In this document: one piece after another, positions 26,001-39,822 of the stretch | Position numbering within the stretch: position 1 is the first letter of the stretch | How the letters are laid out: every line of letters starts with the position of its first letter | Source of the DNA: Rotaria socialis | Taxonomy: Eukaryota; Rotifera; Eurotatoria; Philodinida; Philodinidae | DNA length: 64,000 nucleotides | Reading direction: 5' to 3' | Assembly: GCA_905331475.1 (NCBI GenBank) | Contig: CAJNYU010001435.1 | Location: 202,307-266,306, forward strand | Notes under the pieces: generated by a model | What the model was told of the DNA's origin: nothing | The model's database searches: none | Seen by the model: the letters and a program-made list of their open reading frames with translations, nothing else | Program-made: the position numbers and the translations under genes

Positions 26001-29000
26001 AGTAACAGCCGTACAAAATCGATAAACTGTCTAATGGTGACTGAGAACAAGAGAGATTATTACCATCGATGATCTATTTTTTCGTTTGTTATTTGTTCTC
26101 TGTTAACAATTTTCTATGATCTCTTTTGTCCAAGCGCAACTAATCGATTTTTCAGGAAAAAAAACATGCATACACACATACATACTTCTATATTGACTTG
26201 GTTTTTCTTTTCTTCGATCAATGTCGTTGTTATATATAAATCTATAAATTACTATAATTATATTCAATAAAAAATATCTATTTATATATCTAAATAGAAA
26301 TGTGTAATAGTATTGATTGATTGTTTGCTTGTATAAGGCTTCATGTTCATCAAGACAGGAGAGAAATCGATGGTTGTCATATTACTATTAGTCAGTTAGT
26401 GCCCTTAAGCAATTAAGGCACAAGCGAAACAGGATGAGCATTTAGTGCTACAGTGATTTCAATTATCGGATAAGTATGCACCGAAGATCGTGCAGCACTA
26501 TTCCTAACTATACTACAACACTGATCGTATCAACGCAACAACTTCCGTTGCCAATGTCGCTTTTTCCATCATCGTTGACTATTTGTCCAATGGATGGCGA
26601 TAGGCTCTTCTATTTTTTTTCTCGCTCATCAAATCAATAAAACTCGGATTAGACACACATATGAATATACATTGGCACTAACTCATTCGCATTCTGTCTT
26701 TTTTCCTATTGTCTGTGTTTATATAAGGACACATTTTTGCTATTAATTAGCTGAACACAAATACGCACACACACACACACACACACACACATAAATTCTT
26801 CCGTATAATCTAAGTAACTATGAATGAACATTATATTAACCTCTTCCATCAAGAGCAGTGATCCATTCATGTCTTATTAGAATAACAGTTATTCAACTAT
26901 GTATCGGATCTATTAGATCATCTTATATTTCTTTGAATAAAACACAAGGAAAATGCTAAGAAGTTAATTTAAATGCACACATAACTAAAATTAACAATGA
27001 GAACACATATAACGGTTTCATCATTCGACGGAGATCATTTTCTTCTTCTTCTTCTTCTTTTTCTTCTGCTTCTATCGAATCAATGAATAGATCCGGCCAG
27101 TAATGTGCATTGACTATGAATTATAGCAAATAGACTTCATTCAACATTGTTATATTTACTTGGGATTGACTCCAATATAAGAAACTTAAACATGCACGAT
27201 CACAAAGCTTACCATAATATTCAAAGCTACTCAATTCGTTGTTAGTAATTAATTTCGTTAAAATGGAGTGTAATTTGTATTTAAATCGACATACGTCAAC
27301 AAAATAGATATTGTGGAGTAGAGAATCTCTTGAAGAGCTTTTAATGCAATCAATTCATAGAGAAAATAAAATGTTCTATATTTGTTTTAATAGTAACATT
27401 TTGATTTATTAGCTTCTTGATTTCTCTATTGTCAACATCGATTCATAAATCGATTTTATTAACAAACATATTTCATCATAAATAAGCTATGCATTTTGTT
27501 TTTTAATCACTAAATTCGATTCTCATTTTTTTTTGTATCCTGTGTCCTTCCTGGTTATGTAATAGAAAAATAGCTTCTCTCACTATTGCCAATAGAAAAT
27601 ATCAGATATCGATAATTGTAGAAAAATATCTTTCATATCAGCTATGAAGACTTTTTTCGCATATATTGTTGAGATTATTTTATCGCTTTAATAAAGACCA
27701 AATCACATATGGAAATTTCTACTTGTATCTATCGTAACATAACTGCTATTAATCGACACCTGATCTGTTTCTATGAAGAATTTTAAGCGATCCTATGATT
27801 GAAACTATCCAATAATACAGCAGATAAACTCCGATTGAATGAAAAATTATAGTATCTTTAAACATACCTTTGTTGTTCATTTTTGAATACAATTTATAAT
27901 AGAATAACTTTGGACTTTCTTATTTAAAATGCAAAATTTTTTATGAGTTCTCAAAAAAAAAATCCAAGTGAGCTCTTCAACGAGCAAAAGTTCGTTATGA
28001 AGTGCTCATAGAATCTCTTGAGAATGTATAGAAAAATTCATGATTTGTATATTTTGAACTAAACTGCAACGCTACATGAATATTAATTAACAACAATCGA
28101 TTGTATTGTTTTTTTCTCGATTAATCTTAACAAACAAACTTTATCAATAAATATTAACTTATAGAAATCAATTGTATTTATTACTAATTTTGACAAAAAC
28201 TTCAATAGTAACTGTTATTGTAGAAAAAGAAAAGAATCAATTCAATTGTTGTCATTTCAATCAATCTTAACAACAACAACAATAAACATAATTTCTAATC
28301 TGTCAAATTACTTTTTCTTATATACGGGGAACAAGAAAGAAAAGATCAAATTGCCCTTGTTTTCATACAGAATAGGCATACGTGAATATAATGATAGATG
28401 ACATCGCATACGAATGCCTACAATAATCGTAAATTCTTATCATGTGTTTTGAAGAAATCTCAAATGGCTTCCTTGTAAGTTCCGCACAAATCTCTAAGCT
28501 TTACAACGGGCCACTAAGGGGAATTGACTAACAAACATATTTCAATGTATAATATTTAGCATCAATAAATTTTCCATGTAAATTGGATTTGATCTCGCTT
28601 TTTTCTTTTAATGTATAACATATATCATAATAAGAAGAATATTACCTGTCTCACGTCAGCATCTTTTTCTTCTTCCTTCAAATTCTCATAAGTAATTAGA
28701 CAAACTATTTTTAACTTTTCTTCAGATAGTAATTATAATTAAGTAATCAATATTCATTCGATGTTACATATATATATATATATTTATTTATTTATTTCTT
28801 TGAATTCAATTTATTTTTTCTATTCCATTGTAAGAGAAAGAAAAGGAAAGAAGAACATTACACGAGTCAAATATGAAGAAGTGAGAGAGAAAAAAAAGAG
28901 AATCAAGTTGATAATATGATGATCTTATACACAATTCAAAAAATAAGAAAAGATGTAGATATCTAGAGATCAACACGCTAATACAACAATAACAATAACA

Positions 29001-29199
29001 AAAGGAAAGAAACCAGATAGAATAGGTTTCATTCGATTCCACAGAAAGAAAAAAAAATATATATATAAATAACAAACATGTATCATCATTTCCGAAAGCA
29101 CAGTGCTGATTGAACAATAAACAGAACAATAACAAGTACAACAACAACAAAAAGAAGATACATATAGATCGAGAAAAAGAAAGATATTTGACAATAAAC
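23088..29199. other. Intergenic stretch, about 6 kb, no gene seen
   Basis: Upstream of the LAR start and downstream of the cyclin stop. Simple repeats: AAG/CTT tracts near 24,068-24,096 and 27,043-27,060, a CGT tract near 24,232-24,248, and (CA)n near 26,766-26,791. ORFs here are short or are translations of poly-pyrimidine tracts. It must contain the LAR promoter and 5' UTR and the cyclin 3' UTR, but I cannot place them. Confidence 0.6.
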
Positions 29200-31221
29200 T
29201 CATTCAGTGGCTAATTTGTGGATAAGTGTTCGCTGTTGCATACAAAATAAACTTGCTTGTGATAATTGTTCATGTTCATAACGTTTGGTAAGAATTTCAC
29301 ATTCTTTTGAATTTGTTCCTGCTAAACATTTGTCAATAAATTGTGCTAAAATTTTGACGCCATTTGACATTGATTCATATGTTTTATATGGAGAACGACT
29401 TTGTAATTCTTGTGGCCAACATTGGTCAAATGTTAATGGTTGATTTGGATTGAGAATATAGCGTGCTATATATGTTGCACTTGCTGCAACAAGTGACGGA
29501 GCCAAACCAACACAGGATACATTCAGTAATGACATATCGATAAGAAATTTACCAATAGCATGTTGTTCATCACCGGCACTTGATACGAATGAAAAACGAC
29601 GAAGAAATTGAAGGCTAAAATGTTTTTTTTTCGAAATGACAAAGCATGTTATTTTGATTTTAATGCAGAATAGAAAATTTTACCTTGTAGGTCGATTAAG
29701 TTCAAAGCGTAATTCATGCAGAATTTTCTTTTCCATTTTTTTTACTTGATCACTTGTATATGTATGATCAGTAACATAGACAAGTTCATCAACAGGTGGA
29801 TGATGAGTTTCCTAGATGAAAAACAGTTTATGTCTAACGAGAATTGATATATCGCTTTCAAAAGTAGATGTTATAAACAATGACAATCTAGATTAGTTTT
29901 GGTCATTTTTTCAAATAATTCGATACTCAAATTTTATCTGATTGTTTACGAAGGAAAACCTTTTCAATGATAATTTTACTTACTTCAACTTTAGCGGCAA
30001 TCAGAAATGACGCTACGGCAATTAATTGTAGATTTTTTTGTGTAACAAATCCAGCGCCAGCTGTTGTTGAATTAATACACTGTTGAAGAAAACGATCAAG
30101 TAAGCCAATACAACTAAATGACGGACAAAAACAACTTATGTTAATCATTGTCATGAAAAGATTTGAATACGAAATCAGTAGTTCTATCTAACTCTATATA
30201 TACACTAGAGAAATGATACTTTCAAAGCGATTCTTTAAAGAAAATTCAAGTACTAGACTGAAATGCAACCGTTTACAACAAGATATGCCTTCTTACATAT
30301 GCATGGCATCTTGAGATAAATGAAATCGCGCATAAAATAATTGTATAATCCATCCGACAACAGTAGTTCGATGTTTTGTTGTAAGTTTCCATGGTCGCGA
30401 AGCACTACCATTTGCCATTGTAGCCATCGTTGTCAACGGAAATAATGTTGTTGTTGATGCACTGGTTAAAAATGTTGATTGTATAGGATATCGTTTTTCT
30501 AATGCATACAATAAATTCATGATATCAGCAACATAATCCATAGCATATGTTGGATCAATCGGTTCATCATCTTCATCTATATGTAAATCATCGCTAGTTA
30601 AAGCCTGTTCGATTATATCGATTGTTATCTCTTCAGCAGCATATTTATCAAGTAATTGTATAGGTATTGGTATTGGTTTTTTACGCAATACATTTGCTGG
30701 CAGTGTGGTTGGACGCTTTGATGCACGATTTTCTTTATTATCACTATTCATGGAATATTTTGTTTTAGGTTGTTCAACAAGATCCATTTTTTTGACATTT
30801 TCAGTTAATGAAGCAACAATCTTTTGGAATAGAGACAATCAATAGATAAGTAAAAAAACAAGAAAAAGACCACAATTCTTTAACTTACAACTTGTTTTAA
30901 TGTTTCACCATCACCAGTGGAGTTATCTAATGACGAACCCGAGACAATAACAGCTAATTTATGTAGTGAACGTCGTCGTTTAAAAACAGCAACATTTTTT
31001 GTGATTGCACTTGCACGTCGTACTTGTTGTTTAAGTACGCCGATGGTTGATAAATCATTTTCACTTTTAATATCTTCATTTTGTATCGGTTTCAATGTAT
31101 TTGTTGTATTAGTAGTTGCTGATGCACCAAGAATAGAATTACGAATTTTGGATTGACGAGCTAATGAAGCTTTTGTTGGACGTGGTATTATAATTGATGG
31201 ACGTTTAATTGATGAACGCAT
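29200..31221 (-). CDS. Mitotic (B-type-like) cyclin
   Basis: Regulatory subunit that activates a cyclin-dependent kinase for entry into mitosis. Five exons, 31221-30889, 30820-30297, 30113-29984, 29811-29684 and 29614-29200, give an exact 510-codon frame (509 aa). The N-terminal ~110 residues are basic, with an RRSLHKLAV segment fitting the RxxL destruction-box pattern. The cyclin box follows: DYVADIMNLLYALEKRYPI, then ICIGLLDRFLQQ, LIAVASFLIAAKVEE, YTSDQVKKMEKKIL and LNRPTSLQFLRRFSF. The C-terminal cyclin fold has EQHAIGKFLIDMSLL. These last motifs favour B type over A type. The usual MRAIL hydrophobic patch is replaced by TKHRTTVVGW, and a Thr/Ala-rich loop precedes it. The gene is divergent from eL41, with 462 bp between start codons. 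Confidence 0.9.
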
Positions 31222-31683
31222 AGTTGTGGCTTGAGTTAAAAGAAGAAAAAGGGAACGAAACGATCTAGAAAAAGACGATGAACACTGATAAATACGAAAA
31301 AATCACGTCAAGACAAAGAAGCAAGTCTGACGATATTTCAATGAGCGATATAGTCAGCCGCGAAACAAAGAACGAAAAAATGAAGATTTTATACATTTGG
31401 CTAATTTCTATTGATTTTTTACAGTTTTTTAATTAAAACTTTCCATAAAATAGATTAAAATAATTTAAAATAAATACTACATTTATGAAGTGCATAGGTG
31501 TGTTCGAAATTACACGGAGGTTAAATGATCATCGGTCGACACCAATTGAAATGTTTAACCGAGTAACTCGCTCGCTCGTATTTATTCATAGTCATTCGAA
31601 CATTTTCATCGAGGCGCTATACAGATTGATTTATTTACACTTTTTTATTTTATTGTAGATCTCGCATTTTAAAATAATTAAAC
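31222..31683. promoter_or_regulatory. Divergent intergenic region between cyclin and eL41
   Basis: 462 bp separate the two start codons, so both promoters and 5' UTRs lie here. A TTTTATTGTAGATCTCG stretch just before the eL41 ATG could be the 3' end of a 5'-UTR intron. No defined element can be called with confidence. Confidence 0.4.
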
Positions 31684-31814
31684 ATGCGAGCTAAGTGGCG
31701 TAAGAAACGTATGCGTAGATTGAAACGTAAAAGACGGCGTAAGTTCGATAAATCACCAAAAAAAAATGTTTTTTTTTAATTCTAAATTTAGGTATGCGCG
31801 AAAGATCGAAATAA
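31684..31814 (+). CDS. RPL41: 60S ribosomal protein eL41 (25 aa)
   Basis: Two exons, 31,684-31,738 and 31,792-31,814, are separated by a 53-bp intron (GTAAGT...TTTAG) splitting an Arg codon after its first base. The product is 25 residues, almost all Lys/Arg, beginning MRAKWRKKRMRRLKRK and ending MRERSK. This matches the near-invariant eukaryotic eL41, the smallest ribosomal protein, which sits at the subunit interface. The length equals the usual one. It is easily missed by automatic annotation because of its size and the intron. AATAAA overlaps the stop codon region, and another AATAAA lies at about 31,963. Confidence 0.96.
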
Positions 31815-32044
31815 ACAATCAATACATCCAAAGTGAAACACAACCAGATTAATCCAACGGCGCTACAGAATTAATATCTCATAAACTCTGTTTTCGTTGT
31901 TTTTATAAAGTTTTGTTTCGTTGATGATGTTTTAATTGAAAAATGCACAAGAAAATAAACAACAATTGGAAAAAAACATAAAAACAAACAAATTTTCTCT
32001 TTTTTTTCTTTTTAATTTCTATAAGTAATTAAATAGATTAAAGA

Positions 32045-35000
32045 ATGATATCAGTACGGATTGTTCTCACAGATCATTATCTAACATCGGTTAATTCACA
32101 ATTCGATCCTGTATATTCTAAACTGCGACATCCGATAAAACAAGTACCAATCATTCGCATATTCGGACCGAATGAAGCGGGTACATGATTAAAAATAAAA
32201 AAAATATTCAAAAAAAATCGAAAGAAATTTCTTGTGAATCTTGTTTTTCAGGAAAGAAAGTTTGCCTTCATGTGCATGGAGTCTTTCCTTATTTACTTGT
32301 GAAATCACCCACGGATGAAATACGTTACGGTGAACAATTGGCGCAAAGTTTAGATATGGCAATTAATTTATCGTTTGAAAAAGGAAATATTGAAACAAAA
32401 CATGTTCATGACATAAAATTGGTTGAGTTATTGTATACATAGCTTGTTTTTTCTTTGCCATTTGATGAAATCGAGAAATTCGATCGGATTTTATTTAGAC
32501 CTATCTATGGCTATCATGACAAAATGGTTAAGTTTTGGAAAATTGAATTTTATAATCCTGCGATTATTCGAAAGTAAGACTTCGAATTGATAGAAAAACG
32601 TTTAGAACTGGATAAAGAATTCGGAAGAATAGTTAAATTATCTTATGAACAGAGTGGCGAAGCAATGGAGTGTAACGCGCCCATATCGTTCAATTCATTG
32701 AGGAAAAAATTAAATAGTAGATTTTGAAAAATTCGAGTTGTCGTGATCGATCGTCAATGTTTTTCGGAGCTTATCACGTAATCTCATATAATGAATTTCA
32801 AGAATTGTCTTTTTTTCCACGTTCAGAGCATCTGATCTTCTCTTAGCTGGTGCTGTAATGAATCAAGAATTTCAACCCCATGAAGCTCATGTTCCATTCA
32901 ATCTGCAAGTATGGGAATATCTTTTTTTATTACTAGAAACAAAAATAATGTGTTTTCTTTCTTAGTTTTTTATTGATTATAATTTATACGGTATGAACTT
33001 TATACTATTCAATAATGCTGCTGAACGGCAATTATCAAATATGACTAGTAAAAACTACAGAAAGAATTACTTCTTTCATTTTATTTATTCTAATTTAGCG
33101 AATCTCTCAGCAGCAACGAATCAAACCACAAAGTAAATATTTCTTTCTTAATTAAGGAAGAATAAATCATAGGGTTTTGCAATACAATAGTATATCATCT
33201 ATACAACGAGTATCATCTTGTAAACTTGAATATGATGTACATATCGATGATATTTGTAATAATCTACCTCAATTAGGCCAGTTTCATTAAATTTAACTAG
33301 TAATCAATCTACTTGTTATTCTTTCTTTCTCTCTCTCCATAGGCAAAGGTATTGCTAATCCAGGTTTACAAGCTCTGTGGAATGGTGAACGAACTAGACG
33401 AGAACATTTAAAGATTATTGACCGTTTAACACCACCAACATCACCTGGTATAACGATCTAAATGAAGTGATTAACTAGTAAAATATTGAGTTCATTTTTT
33501 TAAAGAACGTCCTCATGCAAATCCATTTGTTGCTGAGACTCGTCATCAAGAAAAATTAAAAGCTAATATTCAAAAACGGTAAATACAAAAAAGAAATACA
33601 CGCTCACGATAGAATTTCATTCTTTCATAGGCCTCCACCTACTGATGAAGTACTCGAATCGAGCCCTCCAGTTAATCTTGATGATACAACAATAGATTTA
33701 GCACGAATTGAACGAGTCAATTCAATGAGTATGATTGGTTTTAATTAAACCATTTTATGAAGTTTATTTAATCGTCGTAGGTCAAGAAATCGACGATGAA
33801 GTTCTCGTACAAATGATGGTCAATGATGAAATAAGTGATTCACAAGGAATTGAAAATGATAGTATTTTAGCTGGTGTATATTTTTTATTTTAATTTTATA
33901 ATAAATCATCATGTTTTATATTTTATTTGTAGCTGATGTCAAACAATTAGATGATGAAGAATTGTTAGATAATGATGTGTAGGAATTTCATCTTTCGTTT
34001 TTTTTAAATTTTATTTCTTATTAATGAATTATAGAGAAAAAACTGTTGTTAATACTTCAATACTTACATCAGGTATATTTCTAAGAGGATCTAAAAGCAG
34101 GTTGAATCTTTATTTTTATTATTAGATATAGAATCTGATACATTAAGCGTATTATCACCAACATTGACAATAACAAATAGTGAACCATCATCTCAAACAA
34201 GTGAACAAGAGCGAGATGAGATGAAAAAATATTTACAAGAATTTTTTGAGGCGTCAACAAATAAAAACGTGCCAATATCATCAAAATATTGTTGGCTAGA
34301 AACAACAAATCGACCACCCGTACGTAAACGAACGACAAATCTATTGCATCGGAAAATTTCTACACAAATTATTTGTCAAGATATTGAAGATGAAACATCA
34401 TTTGTTAAATTAGTAAATTTTTCTTTCGAATCATTCACTCACATAGTACATTGGTATTATACTATCATAGTTTTCAAACATTCCGGAATTTATTTCCAAG
34501 CATCATCAACATACTAATGAAGCAATAATTGATATCAATCCTGGTCAAGGGTAATTTTTTTATTTTTTCTTATAAATAAATTTAATTCATTTGTGAAAGT
34601 GCTCAATGGTATCAACCATTACAACCGCCACCTCATTCTGAGCAATACAGAATACCAATGTCGAAGTAAATACATCCATAAAATTCAACTATTATTTTGC
34701 TAATATTTATTTTTTGAACAATAATAATAGATCATTAAAGAAAGAAAATATATCAAAAAAATCTCGTACGAACCTTCTTCATAAAGAATCATTTTGTATG
34801 AATAGAAATGATAATTGTGCGGATAAAGTTAAACAAACTGATATAATTCATGAGTGTCAGTATTTAACAATAGTTTCGTTTGAAATATTTTGTCATACAA
34901 ATGAAACATATGCATTTGCACTGGATACAGATGAAATATGTTCATTATTTTGTACAAAAGCTTATGAGACAACGAATGGATGGAAAATTCAATCATATGT

Positions 35001-37915
35001 TCTTATCTCCAATAGTCTTTTACGTATTAAAAATTCAAACATTCTGACGAAATCTTTTCGTTCATTAGAAAATAAAACAATTGAATCTGTTAAAAATGAA
35101 TTAGAATTAATCGAACGATTTTGTGAAATAATGCAACAATCTGATCCAGATATGATTGTTTGTTACGATATGAAATTATCTTTATATTATTTAATAAAAC
35201 GAGCAAAATTAAAATATAAGTTAGATCTATTAATGAAATTAAGTCGTATCCCAGAACCACAAGATAATACTACACGTAGTCGAAGTCATATGACTGCTAA
35301 TGGAGATGATTTACCAGTTATAATTGGAAGAGTAGTACTTGATTTATGGCGAATACTGAGAAGTGAAATAACATTAAATATATATACATTTGAAAATGCA
35401 ATGTACCATGTATTACATGAACGTGTACCACATTATGATATAAGTCTAATTTCAAAATGGCTCATTGATGAAGGTTACTTTTACTTTGAAAAACGCTTTT
35501 GATTTAAAGATGAATTATTTTTAGGATTTAATCCATCATTTGGTTTAAGAGATTTTGTGAGTCTATTAGATTATGGTTGGATGCATTCAGTGGGTAATTT
35601 TCGATTAATGCATGAATTGGATTTAATTAATAAAACATCAGAATTTGCACGAATATATGGAATTGAATTTTATCATGTAAGAATTCGTTTGCAACATTCA
35701 TTCAAGAGAAAATTTGAACTTATTCAGAGTACCTTCAGGAATTTATACGCTCTTTGATAGAGATCGTCCTTGAGTAACTTTCTGTAGATCGGGGAACAAA
35801 ATAAAAAGACAATCATAGATGCTGTATCAGCTATAGGAAACTTGTTGAATGGACGAGCTAAACTCGATGTTAAACTTTGTTGTACTATTTAATGAAGATT
35901 TAATTTCTTGTTACATTTAGGTTCTTTCGCGTGGTTCTCAATATCGTGTTGAATCGATGATGATTCGACTTGCTAAATGCTCAGATTATGTTACTGTTAC
36001 TCCAGATAACAAGCAACGATTACATATGCGTGCACCTGAATGTATTGCATTGACACTTGAACCTATTTCAAACATTTATTTTACGCCCATAGCTGTATTA
36101 GATTTTCAATCGCTATATCCATCAATCGTAATGGCATATAATATTTGTTATTCGACCTGTCTTGGACGTGTTGATCAACTTGATAAACAAGGTCCATTTA
36201 AATTTGGTTGTACATCATTAAAAATACCTGATCGGATTTTATCAACTTTGAATCCTGACAAGGATATTTTTTGTTCGCCCAACGGTGTTGCATTTGTTAA
36301 AAGACATATCCGTCGAGGAATATTGTCGGTAATGCTTGAAGAAATATTAGCAACACGTGTTATGGTTAAAAATACAATGAAATTAGTTGATAAAAAATCA
36401 GCACTCTATAAAACATTAGATGCAAGACAATTATGCTTAAAATTAATTGCTAATGTTACTTTTGGATATACATCAGCTAGTTTTAGTGGACGAATGCCAT
36501 GTGTTGAGGTAAATTGTAGTCGGATTATCTGTTCGCATTTATCTTTTACATAAATATATGACATGACAGAGAAAAAGTTGATGTTCCCCTCCCCCATTCC
36601 AAGAAGTTATGAAATCAATATTTATGGACTCAAATTTAAAGCATGACTGTCTTTTTTTGATTTAAATAACTTTTATAATTGTTTATTTTTTAACAATAGA
36701 TTGGTGATACAATTGTTTATACTGCTCGTACTGTTCTCGAACGTGCCATTGATTTTATTAAAACAAATCCACATTTTGGTGGTCGTGTTGTTTATGGTGA
36801 TACAGTATGTTTGTTTTCTCAACAAAAACACAAACTCAACTTATATTCATTTTCTTCTCTTCTAGGATTCATTATTTATTCAATTTCCACATTCAACTCG
36901 TGCACAAGCTTTTGATCAATCTCATCTACTTGTTAAAGCACTTAATCAACTATACCCATCACCAATAAAAATTAAATTCGAAAAAATCTATTTGCAAAGT
37001 GTTTTAGCATCTAAAAAGCGTTATGTTGGCCTGTCATATGAAACTGTTGATCAACAACAAGGTAAATTCGATGCTAAAGGTATTGAAACAATTCGTCGCG
37101 ATACATGTTTCATGGTATCGAAAATTCTTCAACAATCACTTAAATTATTATTTCAAACGAAAGATGTAACACGTGTACGTCGATATGTTCAATCTGAATG
37201 TGAAAAAATTCTATCCAATCGTTTTAATTTACTTGATTTTATTTTTGCTAAAGAATACCGTGGCAAAGAAAGATATCATCCAGCGGCGCCTGTGCCAGCT
37301 TTACGTATTGCATTAGAACGTGCAAAAACAAATCCATTGGCTGAGCCAAATAAAGGTGAACGTGTACCGTATGTTATTGGTTTTAATTCTGAATCATTGA
37401 ATGCAAATTTAATTGATTGTGTTTGGACATTAGATAGAGTATTTAAATATAAATCACAATTTAAACTTAATTCTATGTATTATATAAAGAAACAAATTTT
37501 ACCAGCACTCGATCGATGTTTAGCATTGATTGGTGTTAATGTTTTTAAATGGATTGACAAATTATCAATAGATATGAATTCAAATGAGAAACAACCGGGA
37601 CAAATTTTATTGGATGGAACTAATCTTCGGCGGCGATGTTTTATATGTTCACAGTTAACAAATGCGCCATTATGTAATGAATGTCGACATGAAGAAGATT
37701 TATCTGAAATAATGATTATATGTGAAAATAAAGCAAATAAATTCGAACGACAACATGCTAATTTACAAAGATTATGTTTTGCATGTTCAGATCGTATCGA
37801 TGGATGGTCTCAATGTTCAACTATTGATTGTCCAATTAGATTTGGTCTTCATAAAACTACACAATTAATGCAAAATGCACAAGAAACACGAATGTTTGTA
37901 TATAATGAATGTTAG
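32045..37915 (+). CDS. REV3L: DNA polymerase zeta catalytic subunit (REV3-like)
   Basis: B-family polymerase that extends primers past DNA lesions (translesion synthesis) with REV7 and accessory subunits in the nucleus. The 21 exons are phase-consistent: 32045-32180, 32252-32432, 32499-32573, 32827-32908, 32966-33047, 33099-33132, 33191-33255, 33343-33447, 33506-33578, 33631-33728, 33781-33873, 33933-33978, 34035-34072, 34126-34412, 34501-34550, 34600-34665, 34731-35473, 35525-35676, 35921-36508, 36700-36804, 36866-37915. The product is 1,382 aa. The N-terminal domain has CLHVHGVFPYL and QPHEAHVPF. The palm has DFQSLYPSI (motif A), KLIANVTFGYTSA (motif B) and YGDTDS (motif C, split by an intron after T). 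The C-terminus has CFICSQLTNAPLCNEC (zinc site) and a second cysteine set starting CFACSDRID. Far shorter than the vertebrate protein, because the long central region is nearly absent. It looks intact. Confidence 0.95.
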
Positions 37916-39037
37916 GTCTCATGATTATCTTCTTGCTTCTTTTTTAATTTGTCATACGACATTTATTATCAAAATAAACAAAACTGTACTGTGATCGTCT
38001 TATCAAAATTGTTACTATTAAGTGCAATGAAATGACGCAATAACATAAATAGCCAAGGAGAAAAAGCTCATATTTTTCTTAATGAGATTTATGGATCAGT
38101 TTCAGTTTTAAGCTCCCAGGTGAATGAATCCTATGACGTCCTATCGGATCTGATGGGATTCCGGGTTACGGATTGACTGTCGGTTCTGACGGAAAAATTT
38201 TTTTTTTTCAATTAGGGGTGAATATGCACATTTTCTCATAAGAACACTAGGGTCATACGTTCATGTCGGATTCCGTTAATTTTCAACACTGGATCCTATT
38301 GAATTCCTACAACAAGGATTCGACTGTAGGTCCTGATCCCGGAATCCTATAGGATTTCGTTGGTTTTATTGGAGTCCATGGATATTTGGCATATTCACGG
38401 TCTGACCCTTGTCGGAATCCGATAGGATCCTAGTCTCGGAATGGCTCTTCTGCGATGTTTTTTCTTCTAAAAACTTCATACTTGTAATTTATTGTTAATT
38501 GATGATATTGAACTTAATTTTAAATTAATATAAATGGTTCACCCCTACACGTGTAGTGTTATTTTTCATAAATTACTATATCTGTCTTTAGAACCTTGTC
38601 ATTTTTTACTCCATCAAAAGTAGCACAATCTTACTACCACGTAAAAAATTAATGCAAATCGTATTTTTTGATCTAAAACACAGAGTTAATGATCAGAAGA
38701 AGTTTTCTTGGGTATATATGAATATTACAAGAATAGACATTTATAATACAAATAAAAATCCTAAATCACAATGTGAACTAGAAAATGCTGTCGATGAAGT
38801 TTTAAATGGTTTATCATCAAGTGTTATGCAAGCATGCATTAAAAAGACTCAAAAAGTATGTAGAGTTTGTAAGGTGAAGGAAATTCGAAATTTTAGCAAA
38901 AAATTTTGTTTTAAATAATTTATCTATCGTTTGATAGAGCTCATCAAACTGTCTAAGAAAATCTATTTTGAAAAAGTAATCCCTGCTTTTTTCATTAAAT
39001 AAAATTCAAAAAACATTAGAAAATTCCAGCTATAGAT
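37916..39037. repeat. Degenerate GGATCC/GGATTCC-type repeat block and spacer
   Basis: At 38,120-38,440 short variants of ATCCTATNGGATT recur on both strands (for example TCCTATCGGATC, CCTATAGGATT, CCGATAGGATCC). A motif GGTGAATATGCACAT near 38,217 is partly mirrored by GGCATATTCAC near 38,388, suggesting a decayed foldback element. Similar AGGATCC-like clusters recur at about 41,155-41,240 and 44,640-44,760. No certain coding sequence. Confidence 0.5.
38652..38918 (+). pseudogene. Possible Tc1/mariner-type transposase C-terminal relic
   Basis: An 88-residue frame with NTNKNPKSQCELENAVDEV followed by LNGLSSSVMQACIKK. This loosely resembles the end of Tc1/mariner transposases, where a helper helix follows the last catalytic residue (pattern: element-specific link, then LE.A..EVW..I....I..). 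No catalytic motif remains. It could equally be chance; low confidence. Confidence 0.2.
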
Positions 39038-39822
39038 ATCCCAAGTCAACCCGAACGCTGCTAGTACGCGCACGGTACAACACACCTCGTACGCGTACGA
39101 TCGTCACGCGAAATGCGCGCACCGAGCATGTCGGACACGCGTACGCCATGCGCACGAGAGTGCATTTATGCATTTTCGTAATTTTCTCATTGGCTCATTT
39201 TGAAATTTCATTAGTCACTCATATCCCATCAAACGTATTGCTTAGAATTATTATATTAATTTTTATTTTATTTAAATTTAAAACTAAATTTTACAAAAGA
39301 ATTAAAAATCTTTAAACACATTACATCTAGCTAAAAGCAATCGCTAACAAATAAAACTAAAAAGACTAATACAAAACAATAATAATAAATAAAATAAAAT
39401 AAATATATAAAAAATAAAATATACTAAAGCAAATAAATAAAGAAAACTGTACAAAATAAAATAAAATAAACTAAAACGAATAAATATAGAAAAATGTACA
39501 AAAGCTAAAATGAAATAAAATAAAATAAATCTACGAAAAATAAGATTAAATAAATCTAGAAAAAATATAAAAATATTTAGTTATGTGAAAATTACATAAC
39601 AACATATAGATGATTTACTTAAAACCGTTAAGTATATTCAAACAAGTCTTTGTCTTTTTCGACCATTGTTGAATTACTAGCCTCTTTAATGGGGAGTTGT
39701 TAGACATACGCGTGCCGTACAAATGAACACGGCTTGTACACGCACGTACATGTGGCGACACGCGTACCAAGCGCATAAAGCGTGTTGTGCGCGTACTAGT
39801 AACGTTCTAGTTGGCTTGGGAT
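39038..39822. mobile_element. CG-rich inverted-repeat element (copy 1)
   Basis: The ends ATCCCAAGTCAACCCGAACG (39,038) and the matching complement ending CTAGTTGGCTTGGGAT (39,822) are inverted. Both subterminal regions are packed with CG-rich near-palindromes (TACGCGTACGATCG, ACGCGTACC, GTGCGCGTAC), in sharp contrast to the AT-rich centre (long AAATAAAATAAA tracts). There is no ORF, so it is non-autonomous. The AT at each edge could be a target duplication or part of the repeat. Confidence 0.7.
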
